A DNA stretch of 64,000 nucleotides from Micromonospora rhizosphaerae (lineage in GTDB: Bacteria > Actinomycetota > Actinomycetes > Mycobacteriales > Micromonosporaceae): contig NZ_FMHV01000002.1 of the NCBI RefSeq assembly GCF_900091465.1, forward strand, positions 3,224,001-3,288,000, written 5' to 3'. The notes beneath the pieces are model-generated. The model saw only the letters and a program-made list of their open reading frames with translations, did not search any database and had not been told where the DNA came from. Below are positions 17,172 through 28,341 of the stretch, in pieces (positions within the stretch are counted from its first letter, which is position 1; each line of letters begins with the position of its first letter). Made by a program: the position numbers and the translations under genes.

Positions 17172-19579
17172 TGCTCCGCAGACTGGCCCCGGTCCTGCTG
17201 ACCCTGATGGTGGTGGCCCTCGGCATCACCGCCCTGGCCCCTCGTCCGGACAACGGCACGCCCGGCCGCACCGCCGACTTCGTGGTGCTGGCCGGAGTCG
17301 CCGGGCTGCGCTGGGACGACGTGGGCCCGGAGACCACCCCGACCCTGTGGCGGATGGCCGAGCAGGGGTCGATCGGCTCGCTCTCGGTGCGCTCCGCGCA
17401 CCGCCCCACCTGCCCGGTCGACGGCTGGCTCACCCTCGGCGCGGGCAACTTCGCCGCCTGGAACGGCAGCCGGCAGCAGGGTGGCTGCCCGCCGGCCGGG
17501 GTGAGCGTGGAGCAGCCGGACGGCATCGGGGCCAACCTGCCCGGCCAGGAGAGCGTCGTCCAGTACAACCAGGAGCGGCTCTCCTGGGGCGCCATGCCCG
17601 GCTCGCTGTCGGAGTCGGTCCGCTGCTCAGTGGCGGTCGGGCCGGGCGCGGCGGTGGCCGCCGCCCGCCCCTTCGGCCGGGTCGACCGCTACGCGCCGGT
17701 GCTGCCCGCCGACCCGGCGCCGCTGCTCGGCTCCTGCGTGTTGAGCATCGTCGACCTGGGCAGCGTCGACGGCGAGGACCCGGCCTCCCGGGCGGCGCAG
17801 GCCCGGCAGGCCGACGCGCAGCTGGCCCGGGTGCTCGCCGCCCGCCCACCCCGCTCCCTGGTCATGGTCGCCGGCGTCTCCGACACCGACCTGCCGTCCC
17901 GGCTGCACGTGGCGGTCGCCGACGGTCCCGGCTGGGAGGGGGGCTGGCTGACCTCGCCGAGCACCGCCCGGGAGGGGTACCTCCAACTGGTCGACCTGGC
18001 CCCGACCGCGCTGGCCGCGCTCGGCCGGCCGATGCCCGAGCGGCTCTTCCTCGGCCGTCCCGCCGTCTCGGTCGGCGATCGCCCGGCGGACCTGCGCGCC
18101 GCCATCGACCAGCCGGCCGACGCCGACCGGGAGGCCGGCGCCCAGCGCCGGGTGGCGGGCTGGTTCTTCGCCCTGCTCGCCGCCGCCCAGGTGGCGCTCG
18201 CGGTCGGCGTGCTTCCGCTGCTGCGGCGGGCCCGCCGGCATGCCGGCCCGCATGGTCCGGAGCCGGTCTCCCGGCGGGTGGTGGCGGCCGTCGAGCTGCT
18301 GCTGATCGCCGCCGCGCTGGCCGTGCCGGCCGCCCTGCTCGCCGACGCGGCGCCCTGGTGGCGGGGCGAGCACGCCGGCTGGTGGTTCGGCGTGGTGACC
18401 GCGCTGCTGGTGGTGGGCGGGACGGCGGCGGTGCGGTTCTCCCCCCGGCACGACAGCACCCTCGGCCCGCTCGGCGCGGTCGCCGGCCTGGCCGCCCTGG
18501 TGGTCGGCGTGGACGTGCTCACCGGGTCCCGGTTGCAGCTCAACGGCGTGGTCGGCTACTCCGCGCTGGAGGGCGGCCGGTACGCCGGGTTGGGCACGGT
18601 CGGGCTCGGGGTGTTCATCGCCGGTTCGTTGCTCGGCGCGGGCTGGCTGGCCCAGCGGGTCCGCCGGACCTGGCGCCCGATGGTGATGGTGGCGGTCGGT
18701 GGCACCGCCGTGGTGATCGTCGGCAGCCCCTACCTTGGGTCCGACTCGATCGGCGCGATCGCGTTGACCGCCGGGGTGAGCGTCGCCGCGGCGATCAGCA
18801 CCGGCGGCTGGCTGACCCTCAGCCGGCTGGCCTGGGCGACCATGGCGGGGCTGGCGGTGACCATCGGCTTCGCGGTGGTGGACCTGCGTCGCCCGGCGAC
18901 CGAGCGGGCCAGCCTGGGCCGGTTCCTGGCCGCCCTCGGCGACGGCACCGGCGGCCTCACCGTGCACCGGTCCAGCACGGCGAACGTGGAGACCCTGGTC
19001 AACAGCCCGCTGACCATCCTGGCCCTGGCGGGCGCGGCGCTGGTCTGGTTCGCCCTGCTGCAGCCCTGGGGCGGCCTGATGCGGCTGTTCGGCATCTACC
19101 CCGCGGTCCGTGCGGCAATGGCGGGCACCGCGGTGGCCGCCGGCATCGGCGGGGTGCTGGGCGGCTCGGCGCTGGACGTGGCCGGGGCGGCGGGTGCGCT
19201 GGTGGTGCCGATGGCGGCGCTGGCCTCGCTGCGGGTGCTCGACCACTCCACGGACCGGACGCTGCCCGGCGCGGGCCGGCCGGGCGAGGAGGGACCGGGG
19301 GGCACGGCGGGCGGCCCGGACGACGGCGGCGCCCCGGACGGCGGCCGCGCCCCGGACGGCGGCCGCGCGCCGGGGGAGCGGCGGGCCGTGGAGTCGGACG
19401 GGGTCGCCGCCGAGCCGGCGCGACCGGGCGGGCCCACGGATGCCGCGGGAGCCCGGTCGGGGGTCGCGGCGGCGGACCGTGCCGGCGGCGAGAACTCCGG
19501 TCCGTCCCCCCGCGCGGGTCGTACGGTCACCGTGCCCGCTCAGCCCGGGCCGGCATCGACCGAGGCCACCTCCACCTGA
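17168..19579 (+). CDS. large membrane protein with alkaline-phosphatase-like N-terminal domain
   Basis: 803 aa. An N-terminal signal anchor (VLLTLMVVALGITALAPRP) precedes an extracytoplasmic domain of about 300 residues whose opening (DFVVLAGVAGLRWDDVGPET, PTLWRMAEQGSIGSLSVR) resembles the start of alkaline-phosphatase/nucleotide-pyrophosphatase folds. Roughly ten membrane helices follow (about residues 330-680). The cytosolic tail is low in complexity, with PDGGRA repeats. The start is GTG 17168 or the adjacent ATG 17171; the GTGA overlap favours the former. The full set of metal ligands was not identified, so enzyme activity is uncertain. Confidence 0.72.
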   Translation: MMLRRLAPVLLTLMVVALGITALAPRPDNGTPGRTADFVVLAGVAGLRWDDVGPETTPTLWRMAEQGSIGSLSVRSAHRPTCPVDGWLTLGAGNFAAWNGSRQQGGCPPAGVSVEQPDGIGANLPGQESVVQYNQERLSWGAMPGSLSESVRCSVAVGPGAAVAAARPFGRVDRYAPVLPADPAPLLGSCVLSIVDLGSVDGEDPASRAAQARQADAQLARVLAARPPRSLVMVAGVSDTDLPSRLHVAVADGPGWEGGWLTSPSTAREGYLQLVDLAPTALAALGRPMPERLFLGRPAVSVGDRPADLRAAIDQPADADREAGAQRRVAGWFFALLAAAQVALAVGVLPLLRRARRHAGPHGPEPVSRRVVAAVELLLIAAALAVPAALLADAAPWWRGEHAGWWFGVVTALLVVGGTAAVRFSPRHDSTLGPLGAVAGLAALVVGVDVLTGSRLQLNGVVGYSALEGGRYAGLGTVGLGVFIAGSLLGAGWLAQRVRRTWRPMVMVAVGGTAVVIVGSPYLGSDSIGAIALTAGVSVAAAISTGGWLTLSRLAWATMAGLAVTIGFAVVDLRRPATERASLGRFLAALGDGTGGLTVHRSSTANVETLVNSPLTILALAGAALVWFALLQPWGGLMRLFGIYPAVRAAMAGTAVAAGIGGVLGGSALDVAGAAGALVVPMAALASLRVLDHSTDRTLPGAGRPGEEGPGGTAGGPDDGGAPDGGRAPDGGRAPGERRAVESDGVAAEPARPGGPTDAAGARSGVAAADRAGGENSGPSPRAGRTVTVPAQPGPASTEATST

Positions 19580-19581
19580 CC

Positions 19582-19616
19582 CGCACCCGGCACGACGTGC
19601 GCCGACGGCGGGTGCG
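19582..19616 (+). terminator. possible terminator hairpin after the envelope operon
   Basis: Arms CGCACCCG and CGGGTGCG flank a 19-nt loop just after the stop at 19579. There is no U-run, so this is only a candidate. Confidence 0.35.
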
Positions 19617-19681
19617 ACGCCGGTACGGGGCGGGAAACGTGTTACCGTGGAGTCCCGTGGATCGCGTGATCAGTTGGCTGA

Positions 19682-21643
<1,962 letters not shown>

Positions 21644-22249
21644 GTGAGCGCCGTCGAGCACCGCTACGAGGTGACCGACCGGCGGGAGATCTGGAGCGGC
21701 CGGATCTTCTCCGTGGTCAGCGATGAGGTGACCATGCCGGGCGGTGGCACCGCCCGGCGCGAGTACGTCAAGCACGTCGGCGCGGTGGCCGTGGTGGCGC
21801 TGGACGACGCCGGCCAGGTGGTGCTGATCCGGCAGTACCGGCACCCCGTCGGCCGGCACCTCTGGGAGCTGCCCGCCGGCCTGATCGACGTCAGCGGTGA
21901 GGACCTGGCCGCCGCGGCGGCCCGGGAGCTGGCCGAGGAGGCCGACCTGACCGCCGGCGCCATCGACGTCCTGGTCGACCTGCACAGCTCGCCCGGCTTC
22001 TCCGACGAGCTGGTGCGGGTCTTCCTGGCCCGGGACCTGGCCGACGTGCCGGCGGAGCAGCGGCACGAACGCCGCGACGAGGAGGCCGACCTCCAGGTCG
22101 TCCGGGTCGACCTGGACGAGGCCGTCGGGATGGTGCTGGCCGGGGAGATCACCAACGCCTCCTGCGTGGCCGGGCTGCTCGCCGCCGCCCGGGCCCGGGA
22201 CACCGGCTGGTCGGTGCTGCGCCGGCCGGACGCGCCGCTGCCAGGCTGA
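21644..22249 (+). CDS. NUDIX hydrolase, ADP-ribose pyrophosphatase type
   Basis: 201 aa. The NUDIX box runs from G79 (GLIDVSGEDLAAAAARELAEEADL), matching Gx5Ex7REUxEExGU with the extra residue seen in this subfamily. Upstream, VVLIRQYRHPVGRHLWELPAG is typical of ADP-ribose pyrophosphatases, which hydrolyse ADP-ribose to AMP and ribose-5-phosphate. The position matches Rv1700. The GTG start is created by the terminal GTGAGCG of the upstream repeat. The repeat separates it from pyrG by 156 nt, so coupling with pyrG has probably been lost. Confidence 0.92.
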   Translation: MSAVEHRYEVTDRREIWSGRIFSVVSDEVTMPGGGTARREYVKHVGAVAVVALDDAGQVVLIRQYRHPVGRHLWELPAGLIDVSGEDLAAAAARELAEEADLTAGAIDVLVDLHSSPGFSDELVRVFLARDLADVPAEQRHERRDEEADLQVVRVDLDEAVGMVLAGEITNASCVAGLLAAARARDTGWSVLRRPDAPLPG

Positions 22250-22268
22250 GCGGAAGCACGACGAACAA

Positions 22269-22297
22269 GGGGCCGCGCGGTGACACCGCGCGGCCCC
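22269..22297. terminator. bidirectional GC-rich hairpin
   Basis: Arms GGGGCCGCGCGGTG and its exact complement are separated by a single central base, so 14 bases on each side are perfectly self-complementary. It lies between the stops of the NUDIX gene and the leftward TM2 gene and should serve both. Confidence 0.8.
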
Positions 22298-22312
22298 TGG
22301 CCTTCTGGAGGA

Positions 22313-22567
22313 TCAGTCGCGCAGCGGGCGCCCCTGACCGTCGACGCCACCGTTGACCAGGATCAGGATGCCGTCGATCAGGCCCCAGATGCTGCCGAGG
22401 CCGCAGGTCACCAGCGTCACCACGAGCTGGATCACGCCGGTCTTGGTGTCGCCCATGTAGAACCGGCCGACGCCGAAGCCGCCGAGCAGGATCTGCAGGA
22501 TGCCCGCGACGACCTTGCTCTTGTCCGAGACGCCCTGCGGGTACTGCGAGTAAGGAGGAGTGGTCAT
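22313..22567 (-). CDS. TM2 domain membrane protein
   Basis: 84 aa. After a short Pro/Tyr-rich head (TPPYSQYPQGVSDKSK) come two membrane helices joined by the TM2 signature: GILQILLGGFGVGRFYMGDT, then VVTLVTCGLGSIWGLIDGIL. TM2 proteins are small membrane proteins of unclear function, common in actinobacteria. I chose the ATG at 22567 over an in-frame codon four residues upstream because the head matches related proteins. It is convergent with the NUDIX gene across a shared terminator. Confidence 0.88.
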   Translation of the reverse strand: MTTPPYSQYPQGVSDKSKVVAGILQILLGGFGVGRFYMGDTKTGVIQLVVTLVTCGLGSIWGLIDGILILVNGGVDGQGRPLRD

Positions 22568-22857
22568 GGTGCGACACAATAGTGATCGACTGCCATCCTG
22601 TCGGCAGCGTGGCCCCGGCGGTGGGACGATTAAGCGAGAACACTGTCCTGACGGCTGAGGCGGTCTCCACCGCCGGCCCGGTTGATGCCTGACACTTCGT
22701 CAGCACGACCCGCCACCGGATGTCACTGTGTTGGCCCCCGGGAAGCGCCCACGCGCCTAGACTGCCGCCGGCGGGACCGGTGGACCGCGCCGGCAAAGGG
22801 GCCGTCGCGGCGCCGAGCAGTCGGGGGCAAGCAGCCCCGAAGAGAGGTGTCTGCATC
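22568..22857. promoter_or_regulatory. divergent TM2 / ald intergenic region
   Basis: 290 nt between divergent genes, with no gene inside. It carries a small inverted repeat CTGAC-ACTTC-GTCAG (22689-22703) and a -10-like TAGACT (22758-22763) facing ald. A GAGAGGTG ribosome-binding site lies about 10 nt before the ald GTG. The inverted repeat could be an operator, for example for an Lrp/AldR-type regulator; this is inference. Confidence 0.4.
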
Positions 22858-23973
22858 GTGAAGGTCGGAATCCCACGCGAGGTCAAGAACCACGAGTACC
22901 GCGTGGCGATCACACCGGCGGGCGTCAACGAGTTCACCCGCCACGGCCACGAGGTCTTCGTCGAGTCCGGCGCCGGAGTCGGTTCCAGCATCAGCGACGA
23001 TGAGTTCGCGGCGGCCGGCGCCAAGATCCTGTCCACCGCCGACGAGGTGTGGGACGCCGCCGAGCTGGTGCTCAAGGTCAAGGAGCCGATCGCCGAGGAG
23101 TACCACCGGATGCGTGCGGGGCAGGTGCTCTTCACCTACCTGCACCTGGCCGCCTCGAAGGAGTGCACCGACGCGCTTCTCGACCGCAAGGTCACCGGCA
23201 TCGCGTACGAGACCGTCGAGCTGCCGGACCGGTCGCTGCCGCTGCTGGCGCCGATGTCCGAGGTGGCCGGCCGGCTCGCCCCGCAGGTCGGCGCGTTCTA
23301 CCTGATGCGCACCGGCGGTGGCCGGGGCGTGCTGCCGGGCGGCGTCTCCGGCGTCTACGCGGCCAAGACGGTGGTCATCGGCGCTGGCGTCTCCGGCATG
23401 AACGCCGCCGCCATCGCGCTCGGCCTGCAGTCCGAGGTGCTGCTGCTGGACAAGAACATCAACCGGCTGCGCCAGGCCGACGCCATCTACCGTGGCCACC
23501 TGCAGACGGTCGCCTCCAACGCGTACGAGATCGAGAAGGCCGTGCTCGACGCGGACCTGGTGATCGGCGCGGTGCTGGTGCCGGGTGCGAAGGCTCCGAA
23601 GCTGGTCTCCAACGAGCTGGTCTCCCGGATGAAGCCGGGCAGCGTGCTGGTCGACATCGCCATCGACCAGGGCGGCTGCTTCGAGGACTCGCGTCCCACC
23701 ACGCACGCCGACCCGGTCTACAAGGTGCACGAGTCGATTTTCTACTGCGTGGCGAACATGCCGGGCGCGGTGCCCAACACCAGCACGCATGCGCTGACCA
23801 ACGTCACCCTGCCGTACGCCCTGGAGCTGGCCAACCACGGCTGGCGCGAGGCGCTGCGCCGTGACCCGGCGCTGGCGCTGGGCCTGAACACCCACGACGG
23901 CCAGGTCGTCTACGGCCCGGTCGCCGAGGCGCACGGCATGAGCAGCCTGCCGCTGGCCGACGTGCTGGCCTGA
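22858..23973 (+). CDS. ald: alanine dehydrogenase
   Basis: 371 aa, the usual family length. It catalyses NAD-dependent reversible deamination of L-alanine to pyruvate. The N-terminus [20 protein letters not shown] is diagnostic. The conserved Lys/His region (VLFTYLHLA, about residue 93) and the nucleotide-binding [20 protein letters not shown] (about 170-189) follow, then the C-terminal [21 protein letters not shown] 22858 was chosen because it begins the conserved KVGIPREVK and has a good ribosome-binding site. Its TGA is overlapped by the CTG that probably starts xerD. Confidence 0.96.
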   Translation: MKVGIPREVKNHEYRVAITPAGVNEFTRHGHEVFVESGAGVGSSISDDEFAAAGAKILSTADEVWDAAELVLKVKEPIAEEYHRMRAGQVLFTYLHLAASKECTDALLDRKVTGIAYETVELPDRSLPLLAPMSEVAGRLAPQVGAFYLMRTGGGRGVLPGGVSGVYAAKTVVIGAGVSGMNAAAIALGLQSEVLLLDKNINRLRQADAIYRGHLQTVASNAYEIEKAVLDADLVIGAVLVPGAKAPKLVSNELVSRMKPGSVLVDIAIDQGGCFEDSRPTTHADPVYKVHESIFYCVANMPGAVPNTSTHALTNVTLPYALELANHGWREALRRDPALALGLNTHDGQVVYGPVAEAHGMSSLPLADVLA

Positions 23974-24977
23974 AGGGCAACGGGCTGACCGGAACACCGG
24001 CCGGGGCCGGCACGGGCGCGGAGCCCGCGCCGGCCCTGCGCCGTGCCGTCCGCGGCTACCTCGACCACCTCACCGTCGAGCGTGGACTGGCGGCGAACAC
24101 GCTCTCGTCGTACCGCCGGGACCTGGACCGCTACCTCGCCACCCTGGCCGCGGCCGGGGTGGCCGACCTGGCCGCCGTCGGCGCCGCCGAGGTCGAGGCC
24201 CACCTGGCCCGGCTGCGCGCCGGGGACGACGCCCACCCGCCGCTCGCGGTCTCGTCGGCGGCGCGGGCCGCCAGCGCGGTGCGCGGCCTGCACCGCTTCG
24301 CGCTGCGCGAGGGGATGGCCGCCGCCGACCCCAGCCGGGACGTCCGCCCGCCCACACCGCCGCGCCGGCTGCCCCGGGCGCTGCCGGTCGACGACGTGGT
24401 CCGGCTGCTGGAGACCGCCGGCGCGGTCACCGCCACCGGCGACCAGGCGCCCCTCGCGCTCCGCGACCGGGCGCTGCTGGAGTTCCTGTACGGCACCGGG
24501 GCGCGCATCTCCGAGGCGGTCGGCGCCGTCGTGGACGACCTGGACACCGACGAGGGCACGGTGCTGCTGCGCGGCAAGGGCGGCCGCACCCGGCTGGTCC
24601 CGATCGGCGGGTACGCGGTCGAGGCGCTGCGTGCCTGGTTGGTCCGCGGTCGCCCGGCGTTGGTGGCCGCCGGCCGCGGCACCCCGGCGATCTTCGTCAA
24701 CGCCCGCGGCGGCGCGCTGTCCCGACAGGGCGCCTGGACCATCCTGCGCCGGGCCGCCGAGCGGGCCGGCCTGCCGGTGGACGGGCCCGGCGCGGTGTCC
24801 CCGCACACCCTGCGGCACTCGTACGCCACCCACCTGCTCGACGGCGGCGCCGACGTCCGGGTGGTGCAGGAACTGCTCGGGCACGCCTCGGTGACCACCA
24901 CCCAGGTCTACACGTTGGTCACCGTGGAACGGCTGCGCGAGGTGTACGCCACCGCCCACCCGCGCGCCCGCGGCTGA
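23970..24977 (+). CDS. xerD: site-specific tyrosine recombinase XerD, probable CTG start
   Basis: 335 aa if started at CTG 23970, which overlaps the ald stop as CTGA. The N-terminal SAM-like core-binding domain ([20 protein letters not shown], about residues 29-48) is clearly coding. The catalytic domain shows R179 (GARISEAVG), K in [12 protein letters not shown]279-x-x-R282 H283 ([10 protein letters not shown]), the [10 protein letters not shown] motif and Y314. XerD with XerC resolves chromosome dimers at dif. No ATG, GTG or TTG lies in frame between the upstream stop at 23862 and codon 24159, which is already past the first domain. CTG at 23985 or 24036 is also possible. Confidence 0.88.
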   Translation: MKGNGLTGTPAGAGTGAEPAPALRRAVRGYLDHLTVERGLAANTLSSYRRDLDRYLATLAAAGVADLAAVGAAEVEAHLARLRAGDDAHPPLAVSSAARAASAVRGLHRFALREGMAAADPSRDVRPPTPPRRLPRALPVDDVVRLLETAGAVTATGDQAPLALRDRALLEFLYGTGARISEAVGAVVDDLDTDEGTVLLRGKGGRTRLVPIGGYAVEALRAWLVRGRPALVAAGRGTPAIFVNARGGALSRQGAWTILRRAAERAGLPVDGPGAVSPHTLRHSYATHLLDGGADVRVVQELLGHASVTTTQVYTLVTVERLREVYATAHPRARG

Positions 24978-25152
24978 CCTGTCGCAGGGACGGCCGACAC
25001 GCCGACCGGCTACCGAACGCGCTGCTGGTCGGTGGCGTACAGTCGGCATCGGCGCGGACCTGGCGGGGCGACGCACCGGGTGCGCAGCGGCGCCGCGAGG
25101 GACGTCGGACGGCTCCGACGCCGGGTGGTCGTCGGGAGGGGGCAACGAGGAC

Positions 25153-26076
25153 ATGGCAGGCAACGAGGACCGTGCCGAGACCTGGACGTCGGAGCTCCGT
25201 GAGCAGCAGGCGACGCTCGGCACGGATCTCGGCCCGGCCGATCCCGCGGCGTACACCATGCGCAAGCCCATCCCGGAGCCGATGCCGACCGACCGGCACG
25301 GGCCGGCCCGGATCATCGCGATGGCCAACCAGAAGGGTGGCGTCGGCAAGACCACGACCACCATCAACCTGGGTGCCGCGCTCGCCGAGTACGGCCGCAA
25401 GGTGCTGCTGGTCGACTTCGACCCGCAGGGCGCCCTCTCGGTCGGGCTGGGGGTCAACCCGCACAACCTCGACCTGTCGGTCTACAACCTGCTCATGCAG
25501 GACGACATCACCGCCGAGGACGTCCTGATCAAGACCGACGTGGCCGGGCTGCACCTGCTGCCGGCCAACATCGACCTCTCCGCCGCCGAGATTCAGCTGG
25601 TCAACGAGGTCGCCCGCGAGATGGCGCTCGCGCGGGTGCTGCGCAGCATCCGCAAGGAGTACGACTTCATCCTGATCGACTGCCAGCCCTCGCTCGGCCT
25701 GCTGGCGATCAACGCGCTGACCGTCGCGCACGGCGTGCTCATCCCGCTGGAGTGCGAGTTCTTCAGCCTGCGCGGAGTGGCGCTGCTGCTCGACACCATC
25801 GACAAGGTCCGCGAGCGGCTCAACTTCGACCTCGAGCTCGAGGGCATCCTCGCCACCATGTACGACAGCCGGACCACCCACTGCCGGCAGGTGCTCCAGC
25901 GGGTGGTGGAGGCCTTCGGCGACAAGGTCTACCAGACGGTCATCACCAAGACGGTGAAGTTCCCCGAGTCGACCGTCGCCGGCGCCCCGATCACCTCGCT
26001 CGACCCGGCCTCCTCCGGCGCGCGCAACTACCGGCAGCTGGCCCGTGAGGTGATCGCCGCACAGGCGGAGCGGTAG
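25153..26076 (+). CDS. parA: ParA family ATPase (Soj-like)
   Basis: 307 aa. After a 50-residue N-terminal extension comes a deviant Walker A (KGGVGKTT, residues 61-68). VDFDPQG, the DCQPSLG Walker A' region and switch motifs follow. It matches the orphan ParA of the scpAB cluster (Rv1708 in M. tuberculosis) and has no adjacent parB. A role in chromosome organisation or segregation with the ScpAB-SMC complex is inferred from context. GGGAGGGGG precedes ATG 25153, and a -10-like TACAGT lies near 25036. Confidence 0.92.
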   Translation: MAGNEDRAETWTSELREQQATLGTDLGPADPAAYTMRKPIPEPMPTDRHGPARIIAMANQKGGVGKTTTTINLGAALAEYGRKVLLVDFDPQGALSVGLGVNPHNLDLSVYNLLMQDDITAEDVLIKTDVAGLHLLPANIDLSAAEIQLVNEVAREMALARVLRSIRKEYDFILIDCQPSLGLLAINALTVAHGVLIPLECEFFSLRGVALLLDTIDKVRERLNFDLELEGILATMYDSRTTHCRQVLQRVVEAFGDKVYQTVITKTVKFPESTVAGAPITSLDPASSGARNYRQLAREVIAAQAER

Positions 26077-26116
26077 ACCCGGTGCACCAGCTCGCCGGCC
26101 CGCCGGGCCCGTCCAC

Positions 26117-26131
26117 TACTGTCGTCAGGTG
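26117..26131 (+). promoter_or_regulatory. putative leaderless promoter of scpA
   Basis: TACTGT at 26117-26122 sits 7 nt from the GTG start codon at 26129. The intervening sequence (CGTCAG) has no Shine-Dalgarno. Geometry and sequence nearly repeat those upstream of recN. Confidence 0.5.
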
Positions 26132-27205
26132 ACCGCACCGCCCCTCGACCCACCCGCCGCGCCACACGGGGCCGCCGAGCCGGCGGTCGCCGCCGAGCCG
26201 GCCGCGGAGGTCGACGGCGTCGTGCCGGTCGCCCCGACCGAGGAGACGAGCGGCTTCACCGTCCGGCTGGACAACTTCACCGGCCCGTTCGACCTGCTGC
26301 TGCAGCTGATCGGCAAGCACAAGCTCGATGTCACCGAGGTGGCCTTGCACCGGGTCACCGACGAGTTCATCGCGTACATCCGGGCGATGGGCGACCAGTG
26401 GGACCTGGACGAGGCGAGCGAGTTCCTGCTGATCGCCGCCACCCTGCTCGACCTCAAGGCGGCCCGGCTGCTGCCCGCCGCCGAGGTGGAGGACGAGGAG
26501 GACCTCGCCCTGCTGGAGGCGCGCGACCTGCTCTTCGCCCGGCTGCTGCAGTACAAGGCGTTCAAGGAAGCGGCGGCGCACATCGCCGAGCTGGAGGCGG
26601 TCGGTGGGCGTCGCCATCCCCGGGCGGTCACCCTCGAACCCCGGTACGCCGAGGCGTTGCCGGACCTGGTGCTCGGCATCGGTCCGGAGCGGCTGCTCAA
26701 GTTGGCGATCAAGGCGATGACCCCGAAGCCGACGCCCGAGGTCTCGATCGCCCACGTGCACATGGTCCGGGTCAGCGTCCGGGAGCACGCCGCGATCCTC
26801 ACCGACCGGCTGCGCCGCGCCGGGACGGCCACCTTCTCGCTGCTCTGCGCCGACTGCGAGATCACCCTGGAGGTGGTGGCCCGCTTCCTGGCCCTGCTGG
26901 AGCTTTACCGGGAGGGCCTGGTCGCCTTCGTCCAGGAGCAGGCCCTCGAGGAGTTGACCGTCCGCTGGACCGGACCCGCCGAGGGCGACACCGACCTGCA
27001 CATCGACGAGTACTCCGGCTCCCCGGAGCCGGCGGCGCCGGCTCAGTCGGCATCGGCGGAGCCGGCGGCGGCCGAGGCGGCACGGTCCACGCCGGCGGCG
27101 GCAGTGGCGGCGCCGGCCGAGTTGGGCGGGGCCGACGGCGGTGACGCCGCCAGCGCGTCGGGGCCGGGGGCGGGCGGCGGCGACACGGGAACGACGGAGG
27201 AGTGA
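26129..27205 (+). CDS. scpA: segregation and condensation protein A
   Basis: 358 aa. The kleisin core spans about residues 45-290: FTVRLDNFTGPFDLLLQLIG (N-terminal SMC-binding helix bundle) and EFLLIAATLLDLKAARLLP, ending in a winged helix (FLALLELYREGLVAFVQEQ). ScpA bridges SMC heads and binds ScpB in the bacterial condensin. Both ends carry Ala/Pro-rich extensions of 40 and 70 residues not present in shorter homologues. GTG 26129 appears leaderless. The gene overlaps scpB by 4 nt (GTGA). Confidence 0.94.
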   Translation: MTAPPLDPPAAPHGAAEPAVAAEPAAEVDGVVPVAPTEETSGFTVRLDNFTGPFDLLLQLIGKHKLDVTEVALHRVTDEFIAYIRAMGDQWDLDEASEFLLIAATLLDLKAARLLPAAEVEDEEDLALLEARDLLFARLLQYKAFKEAAAHIAELEAVGGRRHPRAVTLEPRYAEALPDLVLGIGPERLLKLAIKAMTPKPTPEVSIAHVHMVRVSVREHAAILTDRLRRAGTATFSLLCADCEITLEVVARFLALLELYREGLVAFVQEQALEELTVRWTGPAEGDTDLHIDEYSGSPEPAAPAQSASAEPAAAEAARSTPAAAVAAPAELGGADGGDAASASGPGAGGGDTGTTEE

Positions 27206-28341
27206 GCGCGATGAGCAACGAGGAGCGCCGGGATTCCCTGGCCGACCAGGCCGCCGCGTGGGTCCCCCCGTGGGAACGCCCCGCTCCCGCCGGCGAGCCG
27301 GCGGACCCCTCGGATCTTGGCGCCGAGCGGTCCCTGGAGGGGGCCGACCCTGCCGAGATCCCAGCCGCCTCGGCCTTCGACGCCGCTCCTGCTGCCATGC
27401 GGCCGGTGGAAGTGTCGGGAGCGATCCCGGAGCAGCCCGCGGAGAGCCCGGTATCGGCGCCTGCGCAGATGGAGAGCGTGGCACCGGCACCGGTGCCGGG
27501 GGAGAGGACGGAACCGGCGGCCGCGCCGGCGGCGAGTGCGGAACCGGCGGGGCCGCCGGGTGACAGCGCGGAGCCGGCGGCTGGGCCGGGCGAGGGCGCG
27601 GAGCCGGCGGCTGGGCCGGGTGACGGCGCGGAGCCGGCGGCTGGGCCGGGTGACGGCGCGGAGTCGGCGGCTACGCCGGGGGAGAGCCTGGCCGACGCCG
27701 CGCCGGCGGGAGAGGGCGCGGCTGCGGGCGTACCCTCGCGGCAGCCGGCGGGGCGGCGGCGGGCGACGCCCGCCCCCGAGCCGGCGCCGGAGCTGGACGA
27801 CGCCGAGCTGCGCGGCGCGCTCGAGGCGATCCTGCTGGTGGTGGACGAGCCGGTCAGCGAGCTGACCCTCGCCCAGGTGCTGGAGCAGCCGGCCGAGCGG
27901 ATCGGTCCGATGCTGGACGAGATCGCAGCCGGCTACACCGCCGCCGGGCACGGCTTCGAACTGCGCCGGGCGGCGGGCGGCTGGCGGCTCTACACCCGGC
28001 CGGAATACGCCAGCTACGTGGAACGGTTCGTGCTGGACGGGCAGTCGGTACGGCTGACCCAGGCCGCGCTGGAGACGCTCGCGGTGGTCGCCTACAAGCA
28101 GCCGGTCACCCGATCGCGGATCTCCGCCATCCGCGGCGTCAACTGCGACGGCGTGATCCGTACCCTGGTCTCCCGCGGCCTGGTCGAGGAGTGCGGCACC
28201 GAACCGGACAGTGGGGCGTTCCTCTACCGGACGACCACGATGTTCCTGGAGAAGCTCGGGCTGAACTCGGTGGACGACCTGCCGCCGCTCGCCCCGTTCC
28301 TCCCCGACGATGTGGAAGACCTTGCCGATGCCACGCGATGA
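27202..28341 (+). CDS. scpB: segregation and condensation protein B with long repetitive N-terminus
   Basis: 379 aa, about twice the usual length. The first 195 residues are low in complexity and acidic/Pro-Ala-rich, including five decapeptide repeats of the EPAAGPGDGA type. The conserved tandem winged-helix ScpB core covers about residues 197-370: LRGALEAILLVVDEPVSELT, then LTQAALETLAVVAYKQPVTR and GLVEECGTEPDSGAFLYRTT. ScpB dimers bind ScpA in the condensin complex. The start is GTG 27202 overlapping the scpA stop; an ATG three codons later is an alternative. Confidence 0.93.
   Translation: MSAMSNEERRDSLADQAAAWVPPWERPAPAGEPADPSDLGAERSLEGADPAEIPAASAFDAAPAAMRPVEVSGAIPEQPAESPVSAPAQMESVAPAPVPGERTEPAAAPAASAEPAGPPGDSAEPAAGPGEGAEPAAGPGDGAEPAAGPGDGAESAATPGESLADAAPAGEGAAAGVPSRQPAGRRRATPAPEPAPELDDAELRGALEAILLVVDEPVSELTLAQVLEQPAERIGPMLDEIAAGYTAAGHGFELRRAAGGWRLYTRPEYASYVERFVLDGQSVRLTQAALETLAVVAYKQPVTRSRISAIRGVNCDGVIRTLVSRGLVEECGTEPDSGAFLYRTTTMFLEKLGLNSVDDLPPLAPFLPDDVEDLADATR
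27541..27690 (+). repeat. five tandem 30-bp units inside scpB
   Basis: Units start at 27541, 27571, 27601, 27631 and 27661, each encoding a variant of E-P-A-A-G-P-G-(D/E)-G-A. Units 3 and 4 are identical and the outer ones are more diverged. The array sits in the disordered N-terminal extension, so copy number can change in frame without touching the winged-helix core. Confidence 0.9.

Noticed and set aside
27541..27690. Short tandem repeats considered as a regulatory repeat array
   Set aside because: The units are 30 bp, in frame, and encode decapeptides inside scpB; coding repeat is the simpler explanation.
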